Shown: piece after piece, positions 5,786-8,850 of the stretch
Position numbering within the stretch: the first letter of the stretch is position 1
How the letters are laid out: each line of letters opens with the position of its first letter
Assembly: GCA_040755715.1 (NCBI GenBank)
Contig: JBFLXN010000117.1
Coordinates: 1 to 8,850, forward strand
Source of the DNA: JBFLXN01 sp040755715 [NCBI: Candidatus Edwardsbacteria bacterium]
GTDB taxonomy: Bacteria > Edwardsbacteria > AC1 > JBFLXN01
DNA length: 8,850 bases
Direction: 5' to 3'
Translations under genes and position numbers: made by a program
Notes under the pieces: model-generated
What the model saw: only the letters and a program-made list of their open reading frames with translations
Told to the model about the DNA's origin: nothing
The model's database searches: none

Positions 5786-6715
5786 CTACTCCACTATTTG
5801 CTTCACTATATGTTCCTCTTCTTTGGTTTCCCTCAAAGAATAAATCATTTCTCCCAAGAGTCCAGTAAAAACAAACTGAATGCCAATGACAATTAAAAAA
5901 AGTCCCAATAAGAGTAGGGCTTGATGCCCAATCTTTCCTTTAGCCAATCCTTCTACGGTAATCGCCAAGTCTATACAAAATCCGCCTACTCCAAAAATCA
6001 AACCAAAGAGACCAAAGAAATGCAAAGGTCGCTTAATATATTGAGTGAGAAAAATCACCGTAATCAAATCCAGAAAGCCCTTGATAAATCTTCCAAATCC
6101 ATATTTTGTCTTTCCGTATTTCCTGGGATAGTTCTCTACTTTGATTTCAGTAATCTTGTATCCCTTCCAGTAAGCCAAAGCCGGGATGAAGCGATGCAGT
6201 TCTCCGTAGATATGAAGATTTTTAGCGACTTCCTGACGATAAGCCTTAAACGGACAGTTAAAATCGTGCAGAGGTAATTTGGTAAAAAAGGAAGTGACGA
6301 AGTTAAAGAACTTAGAGGAAAATCTTCTCTTTCCTTTTCCCGTGTATTTCCAGCCGCTGACTAGGTCATAGCCTTCTTTCATTTTCTCCAAAAAGTTAGG
6401 AATTTCCTCTGGCGCATCCTGTAAATCTCCATCCATAGTGATAATGATTTCTCCTTTGGCCGAGGCAAATCCGGCTGAATAGGCATAGGCTTTACCAAAG
6501 TTCTTATTAAAATGGAGAATCTTGATTTTGTTATGCTGGTTATGCCTTTCTTTTAAGAGAGAGAAGGTTTTATCAGTAGAGCCATCATCTACAAAAATAA
6601 CTTCATAATTTAGATTCAAAGAGGTGAGGATTTTTTGTAAGCGGTCACAGAGTTCAGGAATGCTCTCTCCCTCGTTATAGACAGGAATGACTACGGAAAG
6701 CTTTGTATTGTTCAT
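5786..6715 (-). CDS. Membrane-anchored family 2 glycosyltransferase (polyprenyl-phosphate type, GtrB/DPM1/ArnC-like)
   Basis: It probably transfers a sugar from a nucleotide sugar to undecaprenyl phosphate at the inner face of the cytoplasmic membrane, making a lipid-linked sugar donor for surface glycans or glycoproteins. The 309-residue protein has the GT-A start LSVVIPVYNEGESIPEL (6-22), EVIFVDDGSTDKT (38-50), KNFGKAYAYSAGF (71-83), and the metal/nucleotide motif MDGDLQD (94-100). HDFNCPFKAYR (150-160) and the basic YPRKYGKTKYGFGRF stretch (196-210) are typical of this group. Two membrane helices follow (about 231-252 and 265-289), with a short charged tail. The exact sugar and acceptor cannot be read from sequence. 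AAGGAA (6721-6726) sits 5 bp before the ATG, and the gene starts 13 bp after the secreted-protein stop, so they are co-transcribed. Glycosylation of the pilin or secreted protein is a speculative link. Confidence 0.9.
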   Translation of the reverse strand: MNNTKLSVVIPVYNEGESIPELCDRLQKILTSLNLNYEVIFVDDGSTDKTFSLLKERHNQHNKIKILHFNKNFGKAYAYSAGFASAKGEIIITMDGDLQDAPEEIPNFLEKMKEGYDLVSGWKYTGKGKRRFSSKFFNFVTSFFTKLPLHDFNCPFKAYRQEVAKNLHIYGELHRFIPALAYWKGYKITEIKVENYPRKYGKTKYGFGRFIKGFLDLITVIFLTQYIKRPLHFFGLFGLIFGVGGFCIDLAITVEGLAKGKIGHQALLLLGLFLIVIGIQFVFTGLLGEMIYSLRETKEEEHIVKQIVE

Positions 6716-6728
6716 AGGGATTCCTTCT

Positions 6729-8198
6729 TTATTTAACCACCACCAACTTGCCGGCTGATTTTAGTCCGCCGCCGAAAATTAGGTAGAAATAAACTCCTGG
6801 AGAAACACTCACGCCTCTTTGATTTCTGCCATCCCAATGTAAGATATATTCTCCCTGACCTTTAATTCCATCATTCAAAACCCTTAACTTTTGACCGCAG
6901 ATGTTATAAATAGAAACACTAACTTTCACCGGTTTTTTTAAATTAGCCAGGCGATAACCAATTTTAAAATTCCGTCCTGGATTAGGCCAACTGAAGGAAT
7001 AAATAGCTGGCTTTAGTCCAGACTCGCTGGAACTCTGTAATTCTTCCACACCTAATGCTTCATAACTTACTTTTCTGGCATAAATATCCCAGGTCTGTGA
7101 TGTATCCCTTAAATCCTGCCAGGTGGCGAAAATTTCTTTTCCACAACTTGCTAGTCTTACACTCTCACGGTATCTCTCTCCTATTCCTGAAGAACTGCTG
7201 ATTCTAAGATTTCCTCCATCAGGTTGATTGCAGTTTTGATATCGTTGACAGTAGTTATCCACCCAATCTCTTTCGTCAGTCCAACCGATAACAAACTTGT
7301 TGTCAGAAACAGCAGTTACTGTGCAGTGCCCACCCCAGATAAGTGTATCTTCATTTACTACCGTATTGAGAGCCCCCACTGCTGTGCCAGTAGAATCAAA
7401 GAATTGGGCCATAATAGCCACGCCAGTAATGGTTGCTCTGGTCCAAGCGATGCAGTAATTATTGGAATCATTAACCGCTATCGCTGGCTGGGCATAATCT
7501 AAGTTTAGCGCTCGTGCATTAACTCTATCCGAAGGTCCGGACGGAGTGGTGTTAGCGTCAAATCTACGCCAGTAGATATTTCCATCATCGCTCTGCCAGA
7601 CTATGGCAAAACTGCCATCAGAACGCATAGCAATCTTAGGGTCCATACCGAAGAGATCTGAAAGCAAAATATCACTGCCAAGTGGAATGCCATTAGCCAG
7701 AAATCTCCGACCATAAATTCGCCAGCCATTTCTAAAATCCATCCAGACTACGGTGAAGTTTCCATTGTTATCCGCCGCGGCAGACGGGCAATAGCAGTAA
7801 CTCAAAATGTCATTTATTTGAAATGCAGAAGAGAGGGAATCACCATTTAGGTTAAATCTCTGAGCAAGTATATTCCATCTTCCATTATAATCCTCTATCC
7901 ACACTCCTAGCCACATTGAATCACTAAGCGAGCATAAGGCAGGCAAGGTTTGATAGGAATCTGATGATAATCTTTTATTAGTTCCCAATGGTGTCTCAGC
8001 GGTATCATAACACTGAATAAAAATGAAGGAACTATCATCAAATTCCTCTTGCCATCCCACGATAAAACCGTTATGGTTGACAGCGATTTCTGGGTAACCC
8101 TGCCAGCGATCACTCGTATCTGTATTAACTCGGATATCAGCGAAAGCGGCCGTGCCGACCAAAATCATCTCTAAAGAGTTCAAAAATATTCTCTTCAT
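6729..8198 (-). CDS. Secreted protein with seven tryptophan-marked repeats and a C-terminal FlgD/Por-like sorting domain
   Basis: The 489-residue product begins MKRIFLNSLEMILVGTAAFA, a signal peptide with likely cleavage after Ala20. This start (ATG at 8196-8198) is preferred over an upstream in-frame ATG at 8265-8267 because GAGGA (8206-8210) precedes it by 7 bp. The longer form would overlap the pilin gene and bury the signal peptide. Seven repeats of about 50 residues follow, each with a pattern like PxIAxxxxGxFxVxW, marked by Trp49, 100, 152, 201, 252, 306 and 360. Most continue with an xIYxxRF strand and a Gly-containing turn. This spacing suggests a seven-bladed beta-propeller. A carboxy-terminal domain (about 405-489; PNPGRNFKIGYRL, VSIYNICGQKLRVL, GQGEYILHWDGRN, SVSPGVYFYLI) is of the FlgD-Ig/type IX-sorting-like kind found on cell-surface proteins. 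Function is unknown; adhesion or binding is a guess. Confidence 0.88.
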   Translation of the reverse strand: MKRIFLNSLEMILVGTAAFADIRVNTDTSDRWQGYPEIAVNHNGFIVGWQEEFDDSSFIFIQCYDTAETPLGTNKRLSSDSYQTLPALCSLSDSMWLGVWIEDYNGRWNILAQRFNLNGDSLSSAFQINDILSYCYCPSAAADNNGNFTVVWMDFRNGWRIYGRRFLANGIPLGSDILLSDLFGMDPKIAMRSDGSFAIVWQSDDGNIYWRRFDANTTPSGPSDRVNARALNLDYAQPAIAVNDSNNYCIAWTRATITGVAIMAQFFDSTGTAVGALNTVVNEDTLIWGGHCTVTAVSDNKFVIGWTDERDWVDNYCQRYQNCNQPDGGNLRISSSSGIGERYRESVRLASCGKEIFATWQDLRDTSQTWDIYARKVSYEALGVEELQSSSESGLKPAIYSFSWPNPGRNFKIGYRLANLKKPVKVSVSIYNICGQKLRVLNDGIKGQGEYILHWDGRNQRGVSVSPGVYFYLIFGGGLKSAGKLVVVK

Positions 8199-8211
8199 TA
8201 CATAGTCCTCT

Positions 8212-8820
8212 TTAATTTTTAGTCTTCTTTGCACTCTGAAGGATAAAGGCAATGGGTCTATACACACCCATACCAGTTATTTTATAGCTAAGGGCGGCTT
8301 CACCCTCTCCCACTGAATTTCCAGAAGTGTCAAAACCTTGCCAGTAGACACAACCGAATGGTTTTTTTGCCACTCCATTTCTAATGGCATGATTGTTGGG
8401 ATTAATAGGATTAGCAAAATCCACGGGAATCAAGGCCTCGGGAGGAAAAGGAGGCCTGGTGGCACCTGCAATTACGCTATTATTGGTAGAGGGTATACCT
8501 ATCTGAGCCAACACCTGAGCTACCGTTGTGTTAATGCCTCCGGGATAAAGTCCCTCAGCCATAGTGGAGAAATTTTCCCCTGCCAGTTGAACAGTGTGCA
8601 TATTGGCTTTAATGCTGGCTTCTTTAGCGTTCTCGCTAGACTTCACATATTGCGAGTAGCCAATTGTTGAAAGAACTCCTAACAATAATAGAGCTATCAA
8701 CAACTCCACTATACTAAAACCTTTTTGATTCTCCCGACAGATGTTGGCTATTGATTCACCCCGCAGTGCCCGGAGCACTAACTCAAATTTCTTCTCTGGT
8801 GAGCATTTACTTTGATACAT
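8212..8820 (-). CDS. Type IV prepilin with a transposase-like N-terminal leader (chimera)
   Basis: A class III prepilin signature is clear: cleavage/methylation site QKG|FSIVE (Gly34, Phe35), conserved Glu39 at mature position +5, and a hydrophobic helix to about residue 56. This is followed by the alpha1 segment with YVKSSENAKEASIKANMHTVQ. The mature part is about 168 residues, normal for a major or minor pilin, processed by PilD and assembled into the pilus or a pseudopilus. The first 30 residues (SPEKKFELVLRALRGE, then SIANICRE) instead match the opening helix-turn-helix of IS3-type transposase OrfA proteins, replacing the usual short basic leader. The ATG has a strong AAAGGAGGT 6 bp before it (8827-8835). 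The only alternative start inside the leader seen is a GTG at codon 15 (8776-8778) without a good ribosome binding site. The next gene starts 13 bp after its stop. Whether peptidase still processes such a leader is unknown. Confidence 0.88.
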   Translation of the reverse strand: MYQSKCSPEKKFELVLRALRGESIANICRENQKGFSIVELLIALLLLGVLSTIGYSQYVKSSENAKEASIKANMHTVQLAGENFSTMAEGLYPGGINTTVAQVLAQIGIPSTNNSVIAGATRPPFPPEALIPVDFANPINPNNHAIRNGVAKKPFGCVYWQGFDTSGNSVGEGEAALSYKITGMGVYRPIAFILQSAKKTKN

Positions 8821-8826
8821 GACTGG

Positions 8827-8835
8827 ACCTCCTTT
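8827..8835 (-). promoter_or_regulatory. Strong ribosome binding site of the prepilin gene
   Basis: On the minus strand AAAGGAGGT ends 6 bases before the ATG at 8820. It is near-perfect to anti-Shine-Dalgarno and fixes the start at the transposase-like leader, not at an internal codon. Confidence 0.85.
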
Positions 8836-8841
8836 CCATTA

Positions 8842-8847
8842 ATTATA
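8842..8847 (-). promoter_or_regulatory. Consensus -10 box TATAAT upstream of the prepilin operon
   Basis: Reading the minus strand, TGGTATAAT at 8850-8842 contains a perfect TATAAT with an upstream TG one base away, as in extended -10 promoters. A start point near 8835 would leave a leader of about 15 bases carrying the ribosome binding site. Any -35 element lies beyond the window end, so this is not fully supported. It may be the promoter that came with the transposase-like sequence. Confidence 0.45.
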
Positions 8848-8850
8848 CCA

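Noticed and set aside
5921-6277. Plus-strand open frame of 118 codons opposite the glycosyltransferase
   Set aside because: It lies wholly within the opposite-strand gene, whose motifs are intact, and its composition is unlike a real protein.
7224-7502. Plus-strand open frame opposite the secreted repeat protein
   Set aside because: A shadow of the minus-strand gene, without start signals or homology.
8199-8267. Longer start for the secreted protein (23 extra residues)
   Set aside because: It would overlap the prepilin gene by 56 bp, bury a signal peptide inside the protein, and ignore the well-placed GAGGA before the ATG at 8198.
8338-8670. Plus-strand open frame opposite the prepilin
   Set aside because: Antisense to the clear prepilin gene; no domain or ribosome binding site.

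Overview
The window suggests an uncultivated, low-GC, Gram-negative-type (diderm) bacterium. It carries a lipopolysaccharide heptose kinase, type IV pilus parts (a PilT-like motor and a prepilin), archease, and a secreted protein ending in a FlgD/Por-secretion-like carboxy-terminal domain. That last feature is frequent in candidate phyla such as WOR-3 (Stahlbacteria), Cloacimonadota and relatives. The phylum guess is inference; no rRNA is present to settle it.

The layout is two convergent gene blocks meeting near 5.75 kb. The plus-strand block (129-5719) begins with a carboxy-terminal remnant of a type ISP restriction-modification enzyme. It is followed closely by hldA/rfaE1 (heptose-7-phosphate kinase) and nth (endonuclease III), which form a tight operon. 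Next come an unrecognised protein built of two similar halves and a PilT-like ATPase with a duplicated amino-terminal domain. After these are archease and a small ArsR-type winged-helix regulator. The minus-strand block (8820-5786) is a compact three-gene operon with 13-bp gaps: a type IV prepilin, a secreted protein with seven evenly spaced repeats, and a membrane-anchored family 2 glycosyltransferase. A pilus or surface-structure theme therefore appears on both strands.

Three things stand out. First, the prepilin has an amino-terminal leader that looks like the start of an IS transposase helix-turn-helix protein, complete with a strong ribosome binding site and a -10 box. This looks like a gene fusion made by an insertion element (or an assembly chimera). 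Second, the small regulator gene is bracketed by two identical 32-bp direct repeats that can each fold in two ways. Third, most intergenic gaps contain their own family of short degenerate repeated words, often able to form hairpins. No tRNA, rRNA, CRISPR array or complete insertion sequence was seen. No gene-free stretch exceeds 300 bases.
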